NCBI GenBank assembly: GCA_937922005.1
Contig: CAKZWV010000039.1
Span: 1-64,000, forward strand
DNA from: an uncultured Clostridia bacterium
GTDB lineage: Bacteria > Bacillota > Clostridia > Saccharofermentanales > DTU023
Length of the DNA stretch: 64,000 nt
Reading direction: 5' to 3'
The notes under the pieces were generated by a model. It was not told the origin of the DNA. It did not search any database and worked only from the letters and a program-made list of their open reading frames with translations. The translations under genes and the position numbers were made by a program. Positions 18,387 to 26,665 of the stretch are shown here, one piece after another. How positions within the stretch are numbered: the first letter of the stretch is position 1; each line of letters opens with the position of its first letter.

Positions 18387-18461
18387 TTAACTCCATACTT
18401 TAATCAAATCTGTGCCGATACAGGGACGAATTTGTTTCTTATACAGTTCTAGCTGGATCAT
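18387..18461 (-). pseudogene. 5' fragment of a DUF4143-type AAA+ ATPase gene
   Basis: A 24-codon open frame reads MIQLELYKKQIRPCIGTDLI then KVWS and stops. The start closely resembles, from memory, the N-terminus of COG1373/DUF4143 ATPases, where a P-loop (GIRRSGKS) would follow directly after LIKV. Here the sequence changes abruptly and hsdS begins 22 bases later. I read it as a recombination scar. Confidence 0.5.
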
Positions 18462-18487
18462 GGCGTGGCCTCTTTTTGGGGAATATA

Positions 18488-18520
18488 AAAAGCCACCGTA
18501 ATTCTATCAAATTACGGTGG
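18488..18520 (-). terminator. Rho-independent terminator after tRNA-Ser
   Basis: Perfect 11-bp stem CCACCGTAATT / AATTACGGTGG with a six-base loop, followed on the minus strand by CTTTTTAT. Confidence 0.92.
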
Positions 18521-18525
18521 ACTGA

Positions 18526-18616
18526 TGGCGGAGACGGTGGGATTCGAACCCACGTGTCGGCAAGCCGACAAACTGATTTCGAGTCAGCCCCGTTATGACC
18601 ACTTCGATACATCTCC
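18526..18616 (-). tRNA. tRNA-Ser(CGA)
   Basis: Class II tRNA with acceptor stem GGAGATG/CGTCTCC, anticodon loop CTCGAAA (anticodon CGA), long variable arm GTCGGCTTGCCGAC, T-loop GTTCGAATC and an encoded CCA (18526-18528). It is the right border of the decayed accessory island and so a plausible past integration site, although no direct repeat of its 3' end was found. Confidence 0.96.
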
Positions 18617-18779
18617 GTAGCAAGGGCTTCAGAATGATCTTGTCACTTCCTGGCCAGCACCTAGAGCCAAAGCCCGGTCCCTGGAAGCGCCCAGAGCGCC
18701 ATTCAGGTCATGTTTCATTCACAAGCCCCAGTATTCTAGCGAATAAAAATTCTTTTGTCAAAAGGCCAAGTTAGGGGCC

Positions 18780-18900
18780 TATCCGGAATTACACAAGTCT
18801 GAAGCGCAATATTCAAGTCTGAAGCGCAAAGTCTAAGCTCGGTGGTGCAAGCCTGGAGCGCAATGCCTAAACTTGTGCCTAAGCCAGAAGCTCAAAACCG
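18780..18900. repeat. Degenerate ~20 bp tandem repeats
   Basis: Four or more imperfect copies of CAAGTCTGAAGCGCAA-like units fill the space between tRNA-Ser and the next coding region. The remaining gap (18617-18780) shows no gene. Confidence 0.6.
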
Positions 18901-18912
18901 GTGCTCTCTCCT

Positions 18913-21048
18913 TTACAGGGGGTCGGTCGGTTTGCCAGCCTGGTCCCGCTGGGTCGTGGTCAGATAGTACCATTTGGGGGGTGGGGCCGGGAAAACATCC
19001 TTGGCCTTAGGGACCAGACTTCCCTTTCGGATATTGATATCCCATTGGTTTTTGATGGATTCATAGAGAGGCAGGTCCTTATAGATCGCATAGCGGTTGA
19101 GGAAAGCCTCGATATCGGGGTGTTCCTGCCAGTTATCCATGAGGTACAGGACTATTTTCTTGATAAAGTGCCGATCATTGGGAAGGGCAATCTGGCTGAT
19201 CCGGTCCACTGCAATCCAGTTAAAATGTTGTTTTTTGCTGGGACCGGGCGTCCTCTGATTCTCTAGGGACATGGACAAAAGTTGGTCAGACCAGGTCGAT
19301 TTTGCCTTGCTTTGTTCCCTTTCCCTCGCTTTTTCCGGAGAATCCAGATAGATGCAGAGGCGGCCCAGCCCCTTTTGCAGGGAGCTCCTTGGATAGGCAT
19401 ACTGGAGGGCTACCCAACCATGATAGTAGAGGTGCTGGCTGGCCCGGCAGAGAATGACGGCAGTTAATTTTTCTATAAGGGAATTAGAACGCATAACGGC
19501 CAAAAGGGGAAAAAGCATGCAAGTTTCCTCATAAGAAAGACTCTCAGCATAAGCGACCAGTTCTGCCTCCGTCTGTTTGGATTGGATGGCCTCACTCATC
19601 GCCGTAAAATTTTCCTTCTTTTGAGTTAGCTGCATCTCCCGAGCCAGGGGAAAGTCACGCTCAAAAGTCAAGAGGACCTCCCGGCAGGTCAGCCCCGTAT
19701 TACTGTTGGACCAGTCCTCATTGAGGGGGTCAAAATAATAGGGGGTTAGACGTTTAGTACTCTTAGCTAAGATTTCCTGGCGTTTACGCTCCTTCCAGAC
19801 CTCTCGGATCTTCCTTGCCCGGGCAATGGCCTGCTCTTCCTGGCTCTGGAGCTCGTCAATATCCAGGGAATCATTATTCAATGGATCCACCTCAAAAGGA
19901 ATGGGATCGGGCCCCGGAGAGGCTAAGGGCTGGAATTTTCTTTCTCCCACGAAGACATAGGGTTTGGTATCGTCATCCAAGGGCGAAATGGGCGGATAGG
20001 AAACAGGAGTAGGGCTGTAGGGATAGGAACCCTGGTAGGGCTCTTGGTAGGAATCTAGCTCCTCGTAAGGATAGGCCCCTTCGTAGGATCCAGGAGCTGG
20101 GTAGGCACCATAGGGATCATAGGCTTCCATGGAGACGAAATCACCTGACCCAGCCAGGGCAAGATCCTCCTCACTTAACCCCTCACTGATCTCTGTGCCA
20201 AGACCGTCAACGAGGCCTGCCCTGAGGCCTGAACCGAGACTCACACCGAGTCCTCCTGGGGAGACTAGGCCTGAAAGATCAGACGAAGATGACAAGGGGG
20301 ATTGGACAATCGTTCCTGCGCCAACCCCGGTAGTAGCCAAAAGGCCCGGATCATAGATATTGGGAGCAGGCATAGGAGGACGAACGGCAATACGAGCGGG
20401 AGAATTGGGGCGATAACCCGGGCTCCGCCGGTCCCGGACCAGGTCACTATGCTGGTCTTGGATGGCCTGGCGACGTTCATGGAAAAAGGCCATGACATCT
20501 GTTCCCTGCTGCATGGTTTCCTTAAAATTCAGGTTTTCAATCTTCATTTTGGCAGTCATCCGACGCCGTTCCACGGGATTGAGTCCTTGGGCCTGGAGAT
20601 CCTTCTGCAAGGCTTCCTCCTCCTCTAGGGCTTCCTCCCCCTCGGGGCCCAGCTCAGCCTCCTCCGCAGCCCTATCTAGGGCCTTAGGGACAAGGTTTTC
20701 AGCTGCAGAAGCCTTGATTTTTGACTGGATCTCAGCCCTTTCTTTCTCCTCATATTCCATGACATGGGGAAGCTGGCGACCCGTCTCAAAAACGGGTTTC
20801 GCCTTCCCCGTTTCCTTGGCAAGAGCCTCCACATTCGCCTCAGGATCAAACTCACGGGCCTGAAGATTTACACTCGGCCCTGCGGTCGCCTTCTCTGAGT
20901 CTTTGCTTGCATGATCCTTGCTGATCTGGCCCTTGCCAGCACGGCCCTGACTGAGAGAGTTATGATTGGGCTGGGCTTGGGTGAGAGGATTTTGGCCTGG
21001 ATGGTCTTGACTCTGATGGTCCTTACTTTGATGGTCCCCATTGGTCAT
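18913..21048 (-). CDS. Large soluble protein of unknown function, partner of the membrane tail protein
   Basis: Not recognised. The 711-aa protein has no membrane segment. Residues 1-60 are a polar, His/Gln/Asp-rich low-complexity tract with repeated DHQSKDHQSQDH-like units; an acidic helical part (about 100-190) follows, then a Pro/Gly/Tyr-rich linker (about 215-370) with YEGAYPYEE-like repeats, and finally a folded-looking C-terminal domain (about 380-700) rich in Trp and Tyr. It starts 14 bases after the three-helix membrane protein gene and is surely cotranscribed. A weak resemblance in arrangement to ZorA/ZorC pairs of anti-phage systems was considered but cannot be shown by motif. Confidence 0.8.
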   Translation of the reverse strand: MTNGDHQSKDHQSQDHPGQNPLTQAQPNHNSLSQGRAGKGQISKDHASKDSEKATAGPSVNLQAREFDPEANVEALAKETGKAKPVFETGRQLPHVMEYEEKERAEIQSKIKASAAENLVPKALDRAAEEAELGPEGEEALEEEEALQKDLQAQGLNPVERRRMTAKMKIENLNFKETMQQGTDVMAFFHERRQAIQDQHSDLVRDRRSPGYRPNSPARIAVRPPMPAPNIYDPGLLATTGVGAGTIVQSPLSSSSDLSGLVSPGGLGVSLGSGLRAGLVDGLGTEISEGLSEEDLALAGSGDFVSMEAYDPYGAYPAPGSYEGAYPYEELDSYQEPYQGSYPYSPTPVSYPPISPLDDDTKPYVFVGERKFQPLASPGPDPIPFEVDPLNNDSLDIDELQSQEEQAIARARKIREVWKERKRQEILAKSTKRLTPYYFDPLNEDWSNSNTGLTCREVLLTFERDFPLAREMQLTQKKENFTAMSEAIQSKQTEAELVAYAESLSYEETCMLFPLLAVMRSNSLIEKLTAVILCRASQHLYYHGWVALQYAYPRSSLQKGLGRLCIYLDSPEKAREREQSKAKSTWSDQLLSMSLENQRTPGPSKKQHFNWIAVDRISQIALPNDRHFIKKIVLYLMDNWQEHPDIEAFLNRYAIYKDLPLYESIKNQWDINIRKGSLVPKAKDVFPAPPPKWYYLTTTQRDQAGKPTDPL

Positions 21049-21062
21049 ACTAGCTCTGTCCC

Positions 21063-23030
21063 CTACCTCTTTCCTTCGCCTTGGTTCCCATGGAACCTAG
21101 CAGAATTGAAAGCATTCGACAATTCATCCACTGCCTCTCTGAGGGTAGTCGCTGAGAAGGCGAGCCGCTCCAAAACATCTGCCGTGATATTATCCAAAGA
21201 ATGGGCCGTATCCGCTAGGATCTCGGTACCCTTCACACTAAAGTCTTGAGAAGCTTTGACAAGTTGGCCAGTCGACTTATTAAAGCTATTACTGGCCTCT
21301 TCCATGGATAATTTAGTCGTGTCACCCATGCTCTTAACTTGGTCTTGAAGTTCCCCAACCTTAATCAAAGTCTTTTCTACCCGACTAATCATCTGACGGA
21401 TCTGATCCGTCGAATCTGTCATCGTCTTATCCAGGGTTAACATCACTTCACGGAGCTGCGTCTTTTCACCAGTATAGGCGGCTGTAATGGTCCGAGAAAC
21501 ATCGGCCAGGAGGGCAAAATTGTTCTTCAGTTCTGTGACATCTGCATTGAGGTCTTTCCGAGAGGCTGCAATATCCCGGTTCGTCTCAGCAAAGCGGTCC
21601 AAAATATTATTGGTGACAGTGCTCAGATCGTTGATGGTCACTGTAGTCTTATCCACCTGGTCAGCCACGGTTTCCTCACTATGGGTCACAAACAGAGTTA
21701 AGGTGTCATTGGTCTTATGGACAAACTCATCAATGGTAGCCTGCATCCCGGCGGTGAAATCCTTGATCTGTCCTTGGTTGATCTCCGTCGTCTGCAACAT
21801 ATTTTCTTGATAGCCTTGGAGGGTAATGGCCGTATCCTCGGTAAACTTGGACAGGGTCTCCTGGGTCTGAGTCTTAATCTCTTCAATATTGACCCGAGTC
21901 GTCTGGATAAAGGCGTTTAGGTTTTCATTGGCCCCTTGCAAATTTTCCGTCAAGTGTCCAGACACCTCATCGTGGTGGGCAATCTGGGTCATAAAGGGCT
22001 GGAGACTCTCGGTCAGAGTCTCCGTCAGTTGGCCAGAAAAGAGATCCACCAGGGCCTTCATAGCATCGGTCTGGCGGCGGTCAATCATTTGGTTCGTTTC
22101 CCGGGTCAAATCCACGAATTTTTCCATCGTTGGATACACATTCTGCCGCATGCTCTCACTAATGGTGCGATTCAGGCTATCCCTGAACTCCTCATCCATA
22201 AAATGCTCCAGCTTCCGAGAAATCATCTCCATGCTATTCTGGAAATTCTTCTCATGGGCCTTAAGTGAATTCACCACCATGTTATCTCCAGTCAGCGGCT
22301 CGAAGACCGGGAGTATTTGTAACAGGGTCTGCTGGAAGTCCCCTAAAGCCAAGTCGATGTCACGAACCTGGCTAATCTGGGTTCCCCAGACCAAGATGGC
22401 TAGAAGGAAGGAGACAAGAAGGGGAAAAATCCCAAAGTAAGCCTGGCCCACCGTAGCTGTGGCTTCGATAAAGGGCTGGAGGAAAAACAAAATAGCCGAT
22501 GCAAATACTCCCATGCCCAAGATGGTCACAATGGGGCGAATGGAAAAGCGATGTTTCAGAAATGGGGAAAAAAGCTGGTCTTTTTGGTAAAACTTACTCG
22601 GATCTAGGACCCAATCCTCCTGATAAATTGCATTGCAGGTATCACCATAGTGAGTTGTGGCATTCCGGATGGCTGCAAGGACCCAGTCGATCAAAGGCAG
22701 GTTGCTTTCTTGGCCAGGATCGCCGTCCCCCTCTAAATCGTCCTCCCTATAATCGGCCGGAGTATAGTCTCCATCGTCAGTGCTCCCAAAGACAACGTCG
22801 TTGAGTAGTTTGACATTTTCTATGGTCCGACCAGAGGGCTTAGCCTTCCTCAAGAGCCGTTCACTCAGGCCATGGACCGTCGTTATAATATCTGAAACCC
22901 CAGATTGAATGGCTCGAACATAGACTAAACCCAGGACCACCGTAGCCACCGGCACCCCCGCAAGAATTAACCAATATAAGATCTTTAGTACATCCGCAAC
23001 CACGGCCGTTGCGATCAGGATTTCTACCAT
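21063..23030 (-). CDS. Three-helix membrane protein with long cytoplasmic helical tail
   Basis: Function not recognised. The 655-aa protein has one hydrophobic segment near residues 16-38, a polar region of about 125 residues, two close segments (about 166-186 and 196-217), and then some 430 residues predicted almost entirely helical, rich in Thr, Gln, Glu and Asn with heptad-like spacing, reminiscent of chemoreceptor signalling rods or ZorA tails. The helix order matches MotA/TolQ/ExbB-type channels, but the usual glycine motif of those families is not evident. AGGAG precedes the ATG, and a TATAAT -10 lies at 23073-23078. Confidence 0.82.
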   Translation of the reverse strand: MVEILIATAVVADVLKILYWLILAGVPVATVVLGLVYVRAIQSGVSDIITTVHGLSERLLRKAKPSGRTIENVKLLNDVVFGSTDDGDYTPADYREDDLEGDGDPGQESNLPLIDWVLAAIRNATTHYGDTCNAIYQEDWVLDPSKFYQKDQLFSPFLKHRFSIRPIVTILGMGVFASAILFFLQPFIEATATVGQAYFGIFPLLVSFLLAILVWGTQISQVRDIDLALGDFQQTLLQILPVFEPLTGDNMVVNSLKAHEKNFQNSMEMISRKLEHFMDEEFRDSLNRTISESMRQNVYPTMEKFVDLTRETNQMIDRRQTDAMKALVDLFSGQLTETLTESLQPFMTQIAHHDEVSGHLTENLQGANENLNAFIQTTRVNIEEIKTQTQETLSKFTEDTAITLQGYQENMLQTTEINQGQIKDFTAGMQATIDEFVHKTNDTLTLFVTHSEETVADQVDKTTVTINDLSTVTNNILDRFAETNRDIAASRKDLNADVTELKNNFALLADVSRTITAAYTGEKTQLREVMLTLDKTMTDSTDQIRQMISRVEKTLIKVGELQDQVKSMGDTTKLSMEEASNSFNKSTGQLVKASQDFSVKGTEILADTAHSLDNITADVLERLAFSATTLREAVDELSNAFNSARFHGNQGEGKR

Positions 23031-23072
23031 AGCAGCTCCTCTCTTGCTTTTTGCTTTCGTAAACTGAGGGGT

Positions 23073-23078
23073 ATTATA
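23073..23078 (-). promoter_or_regulatory. -10 element for the two-gene membrane cassette
   Basis: TATAAT on the minus strand, 43 bases before the ATG at 23030; the -35 region is weak. It separates this cassette from the upstream cobalamin operon. Confidence 0.45.
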
Positions 23079-23187
23079 CTACATCATCCCTTTTTTCGCC
23101 ACGTTGGCCCGGTTTTTCGGCATTTCTCTTCTTGCTGGACTAGCATTTTTCTTCTTGTGGGAGCTGGGTCTTGGTCCTTACTTAGCC

Positions 23188-23940
23188 CTAGAATTCAGCC
23201 TTTTTCTCGTATCCTCTAGCGCAAACCATCTTGCCCGCCTGGAGGGAAGTCTGAGAGTTACCGACAATAACCAGGGTTTGCATGTCGGCCCAATTGGGAT
23301 CTACCTTAGCAAGGGCCTCGATCCGGATTTCCTCCCCTTCCCGGTAGGCCCGCTTCACCTGGCCCACCAGGGTCTCCGGAGGGCGAATTTCGCTGATCCA
23401 TGCTAGGGCCTGGGCCAAGGTATCTGGCCGGTGGGCGCTCCTAGGGTTGTAGATGGCAATCGGAATATCGGCCTCCGCCATGGCCCTTACTCGCTTTTCA
23501 ATTACCTCCCAAGGGGTCAAATGATCACTCAGGCTGACCGTCGCCCAATCATTGGCTAGGGGGGCACCCAGGCGGGCCGCAGCCGCCACAGCAGCTGTAA
23601 TCCCTGGGATCAGCTCCACATCGGGCCTATCTTCAGGAGCCATCTGCTCTTGCAGGGCGTAGCATAGCCCAGCCATCCCGTAAATACCCGCATCGCCTGA
23701 CGAAACCAAGACTACCTTTTTGGTCTTGGCCTCCTCCAGGGCTTCCCGGCAGCGGTCAATCTCTTGGGTCATCGCCCCCCTCCGATAGGTCTGCTGGGGC
23801 CAAGTCTTCTCTAAAAGGTCAATATAGAGTTTATAGCCCACAACCAGGTCGGCCTCTTCAATCGCCTCTCTAGCGGCACCACATAATAAATTGGCCTCTC
23901 CTGGGCCGATTCCAACGACAGTTAACATAAGTCTATTCAT
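23188..23940 (-). CDS. cbiH: Precorrin-3B/cobalt-factor III C17-methyltransferase
   Basis: SAM-dependent methylase that contracts the corrin ring and methylates C17 during cobalamin synthesis. The 250-aa protein shows VVGIGPGEANLL at the start, SSGDAGIYGMAG, the PGITAAVAAAARLGAPL region, SDHLTPWEVIE and IYNPRSAHRP, all typical of CobJ/CbiH. It is the last gene of the run from cbiM. ATG at codon 5 is an alternative start. The anaerobic pathway name is inferred from the CbiD and CbiM context. Confidence 0.95.
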   Translation of the reverse strand: MNRLMLTVVGIGPGEANLLCGAAREAIEEADLVVGYKLYIDLLEKTWPQQTYRRGAMTQEIDRCREALEEAKTKKVVLVSSGDAGIYGMAGLCYALQEQMAPEDRPDVELIPGITAAVAAAARLGAPLANDWATVSLSDHLTPWEVIEKRVRAMAEADIPIAIYNPRSAHRPDTLAQALAWISEIRPPETLVGQVKRAYREGEEIRIEALAKVDPNWADMQTLVIVGNSQTSLQAGKMVCARGYEKKAEF

Positions 23941-23967
23941 CCTTTCTTTTTTCTTAGGCAGATCAGC

Positions 23968-26562
23968 CTATTCTTCAGGGCTCGCTTCTTCCGGCTGCCA
24001 TTTCAGGAGCATGGTCGTAAAATACGGCAAATCCCCCTCAGGCAAATCTTCCCAAGTCCTAGTTAAGCATTCCCCTTCCAAGCCCAGATTGGACACCGCC
24101 TGGACTTCCAAGCCTGGGAAAGCCTTTTCTGCCTGCAGGGCCTCAATCAGTGGCCCCGCCTTTCCGGCCTTCATCAAGAGAACATTGGGGCTATGGCGGA
24201 GGGCCTCCGCCAGTTCCTCCTTGGATTTTGCCCCGCCCAGCACCAGGTAACTCTCCCGGCCTGTCGCTCCCACCGCCCCCAGGGCATTGGGAATGGCCGT
24301 AAGCGAAGAAATTCCCGGCAGCTGCCGACAGACCAGGTCCTCACCTTCTTTTTTCGCCAACTTTAACAAATAATCCCGCAAATATGCCACCGAGCTATAG
24401 AAGGCCGGATCGCCCAGGCAGGGTAAAAGGAAGTGTCTTTCTTTTTGAAGGATGGGCCACAACCAGGCGGCTTCCGCCTCCCGGCGCTCTTTGCGCTCCG
24501 CAAGGGTCTTCGTCTTCATAGGGTAGTAGACTGGCCAAAGTTTTTGCCCGGGAACGACAAAAGAATGGATAATTTTCCACTCCGTAGAAGCCGCCAGGGC
24601 ACCCACCTGGGCCTTTTGATCAGCCACAGATAGGCGGGGATCCGCACAAAGGCCAGCACTCCCAACAAAGAGGGGGGGCCGCAGGGCCCAGGCCTCTTCT
24701 GACATGGGGGGCCGCTCCTTGGGGATAATCACCGTAATATTCCTAGCTTGACGGATGGCCTCCAGACCCTCCAAGGTCAGCTGCTTGGGGGCCCCCAGAC
24801 CTAGACCTAATAGGGTCAGCGATAAGGGGGAGGAAGGGCTGGATGGGGACCGGAGGATTGGTTCAGTGGTGGATTCAGCGGGCCGCTCTCCTGGCGATTC
24901 AGCGGGCCGCTCTCCTGCCAACTCAGCCTGTTGCGATTCTTCCCCCGCTGGTGCTGGGAAAGTTCGGTCAGCAAAGATCAAAAAGATGGGATTTTCCGCC
25001 CGAAGCATGTGGAGGGGGCGCTCCTTGCCGATAGCGGTCAGGGGGTTGACCTGGATTTGGGCGGCCCGGGCGATTTGCCAGCCCCGGTCCTCGAGGGCGG
25101 CCAAGCCCTGGGTGGCCGTTTCCAGGATGATGGCCGAGAGCCCAAGGCGGAGGGTTTTTCCGGTCCCCGCAGCTAGGGCCTCCACCCGGTCCAAAATCCC
25201 AGCCAGGTGACCCCGACTTCCTCCAATAAAGACCCGATCTGGGGCAGGAGGAAGGAAATGCGTCCCCTGACCTGCAGTCGATGCCGTAGTAGAGGCAGTA
25301 GCTGTCCCCGTAGTCGAGGCAGCAGTTGTGCCCGTAGTCGAGTCCGCCTCCTGGGCCTCGGTGGAGGCCGCCCCTTCGGTCTCCGTCCAGTCTGCGGTGA
25401 ATTCTGCCGCCCTCAACGTCACATTGGAAAGGCCAAAGCGGCGGATATTTGTTCGGGCCAGGTCCTGAGCCTCCGGGACACACTCCCAGGCATAGACCTG
25501 GGCCCCAGGCCAGAAGGCCCCCATCTCACAGGCAATGGACCCTGTCCCCGTCCCGATGTCATAAAAGACCCCGGTGGCAGGGAGTTTCAGATGGTTCAAA
25601 ATCAGGGTGCGGATCTCTCTTTTCGTCATGGGTACCTTGGCCCGCTCAAAATAGGAATCTGGCAGGCCTGGTCCCTCCAGGTCAAGGTTCGAATGGACCA
25701 AAAGACCAGTCTCTCCGGCGTCCAGGTCCCCAAGCTCCGCCCCCTGGGACAGCTGAGTTCCCTGAGCCAGCTGAGCCCCCTGAGCTCCCTGGTGAGACAA
25801 AAGCAGGAGAGCAGGATCTTCCCAGACCTTGAGGTCTTGGGGATCGGCTTCCTCCAGTTCTTGGATGGTCAGAGGCCGAATCTCCTCCTGGGGGAGGCTA
25901 AGATTGCGGCCCAGAGTCCAGGTCCAAGCCTCAGGACGGAAGGCCGAAAACCCCCGCAAGGCCTGGTAGATGGCCATGGGATGGTGTTTGGCATCCAGGT
26001 GGAGGATGGCCTTTTGCGCTGCCAGAGGATTTTCTACAGCAGCCAGGACAAAGGCCCCCAGGGGGGTCTCGGCCAGGTCCCCAACTAGGCCCTTTCCGTC
26101 CCCATGGAGGCTCAAAATAGCGCAGCGGTCTTGCTTAATCGCCAAATGCGAGCAAAAATACGAAACCGCCGAAATCCCCGGAACCGTCTCCTCCTCATAG
26201 TCCACCCCCTGGGTCAGACTTTCAGCCAGGGTCCGGTGCAAATAGGAGAATATACTAAAATAGCTGAGATCTCCGGTGCAAAGGTAGGCCAAGATCCCAT
26301 CTTCTGGCAAATTATCCAAGGCTCGACGGACTTGGTCGACCATGGCCGGGACCCGGGTCGGTGTCACCTCGCCTTTTTGCGCCCAGACCTCCGCCCAGTT
26401 TCTAGCTTTTGGGCCAGCCGCCTCCCCTTGGCCGGTAAAAAGAGAATCTACCAACCTCTGTGGGGCCAATATCACCTGGGCCTCTTCCAGGGCCTCCCAG
26501 CCCCGGCTTGTCATATAGGATGCCCCGCCAGGTCCTGCCCCAATAAAGATTACCTTTTTCAT
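23968..26562 (-). CDS. Fused CbiE-CbiT-CbiL: precorrin-6Y C5/C15 methylase, decarboxylase and precorrin-2 C20 methylase
   Basis: A single 864-aa polypeptide with three corrin-biosynthesis modules. Residues 1-270 resemble CbiE (FIGAGPGGASYMT, VPGISAVSYFCSHL, SLHGD). Residues about 315-560 resemble CbiT (MTKREIRTLIL, YDIGTGTGSIACE, DRVFIGGSRG), interrupted by a Thr/Ala/Ser-rich insert. Residues about 590-855 resemble CbiL (LLGLGLGAPKQLTL, LGDPAFYSSVAY, LPGISSLTAIPNALG). CbiE-CbiT fusion (CobL) is common; joining CbiL behind it is unusual. The ATG at 26562 has AAGGAG seven bases upstream; the open frame to 26712 overlaps the upstream gene and is unlikely. Confidence 0.92.
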   Translation of the reverse strand: MKKVIFIGAGPGGASYMTSRGWEALEEAQVILAPQRLVDSLFTGQGEAAGPKARNWAEVWAQKGEVTPTRVPAMVDQVRRALDNLPEDGILAYLCTGDLSYFSIFSYLHRTLAESLTQGVDYEEETVPGISAVSYFCSHLAIKQDRCAILSLHGDGKGLVGDLAETPLGAFVLAAVENPLAAQKAILHLDAKHHPMAIYQALRGFSAFRPEAWTWTLGRNLSLPQEEIRPLTIQELEEADPQDLKVWEDPALLLLSHQGAQGAQLAQGTQLSQGAELGDLDAGETGLLVHSNLDLEGPGLPDSYFERAKVPMTKREIRTLILNHLKLPATGVFYDIGTGTGSIACEMGAFWPGAQVYAWECVPEAQDLARTNIRRFGLSNVTLRAAEFTADWTETEGAASTEAQEADSTTGTTAASTTGTATASTTASTAGQGTHFLPPAPDRVFIGGSRGHLAGILDRVEALAAGTGKTLRLGLSAIILETATQGLAALEDRGWQIARAAQIQVNPLTAIGKERPLHMLRAENPIFLIFADRTFPAPAGEESQQAELAGERPAESPGERPAESTTEPILRSPSSPSSPLSLTLLGLGLGAPKQLTLEGLEAIRQARNITVIIPKERPPMSEEAWALRPPLFVGSAGLCADPRLSVADQKAQVGALAASTEWKIIHSFVVPGQKLWPVYYPMKTKTLAERKERREAEAAWLWPILQKERHFLLPCLGDPAFYSSVAYLRDYLLKLAKKEGEDLVCRQLPGISSLTAIPNALGAVGATGRESYLVLGGAKSKEELAEALRHSPNVLLMKAGKAGPLIEALQAEKAFPGLEVQAVSNLGLEGECLTRTWEDLPEGDLPYFTTMLLKWQPEEASPEE

Positions 26563-26665
26563 ATAAATACTCCTTCTATCTGCTCTATCATCTGTTTTTT
26601 CTATGATCCACTCGCTCATCCTGCCCTTTTCAAGGACCGCTTGTATTCCGTTTTCAAGCTTAATC

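Noticed and set aside
18526..18616. Intact prophage or integrative element at tRNA-Ser
   Set aside because: No integrase and no direct repeat of the tRNA 3' end; only remnants are present.
18913..23030. Complete Zorya anti-phage system
   Set aside because: No ZorB-like OmpA/MotB domain and no ZorD helicase; only membrane topology is similar.
24968..25483. 171-aa Gly/Pro-rich open frame over the CbiT region
   Set aside because: Out-of-frame shadow of the fused corrin methylase with biased composition.
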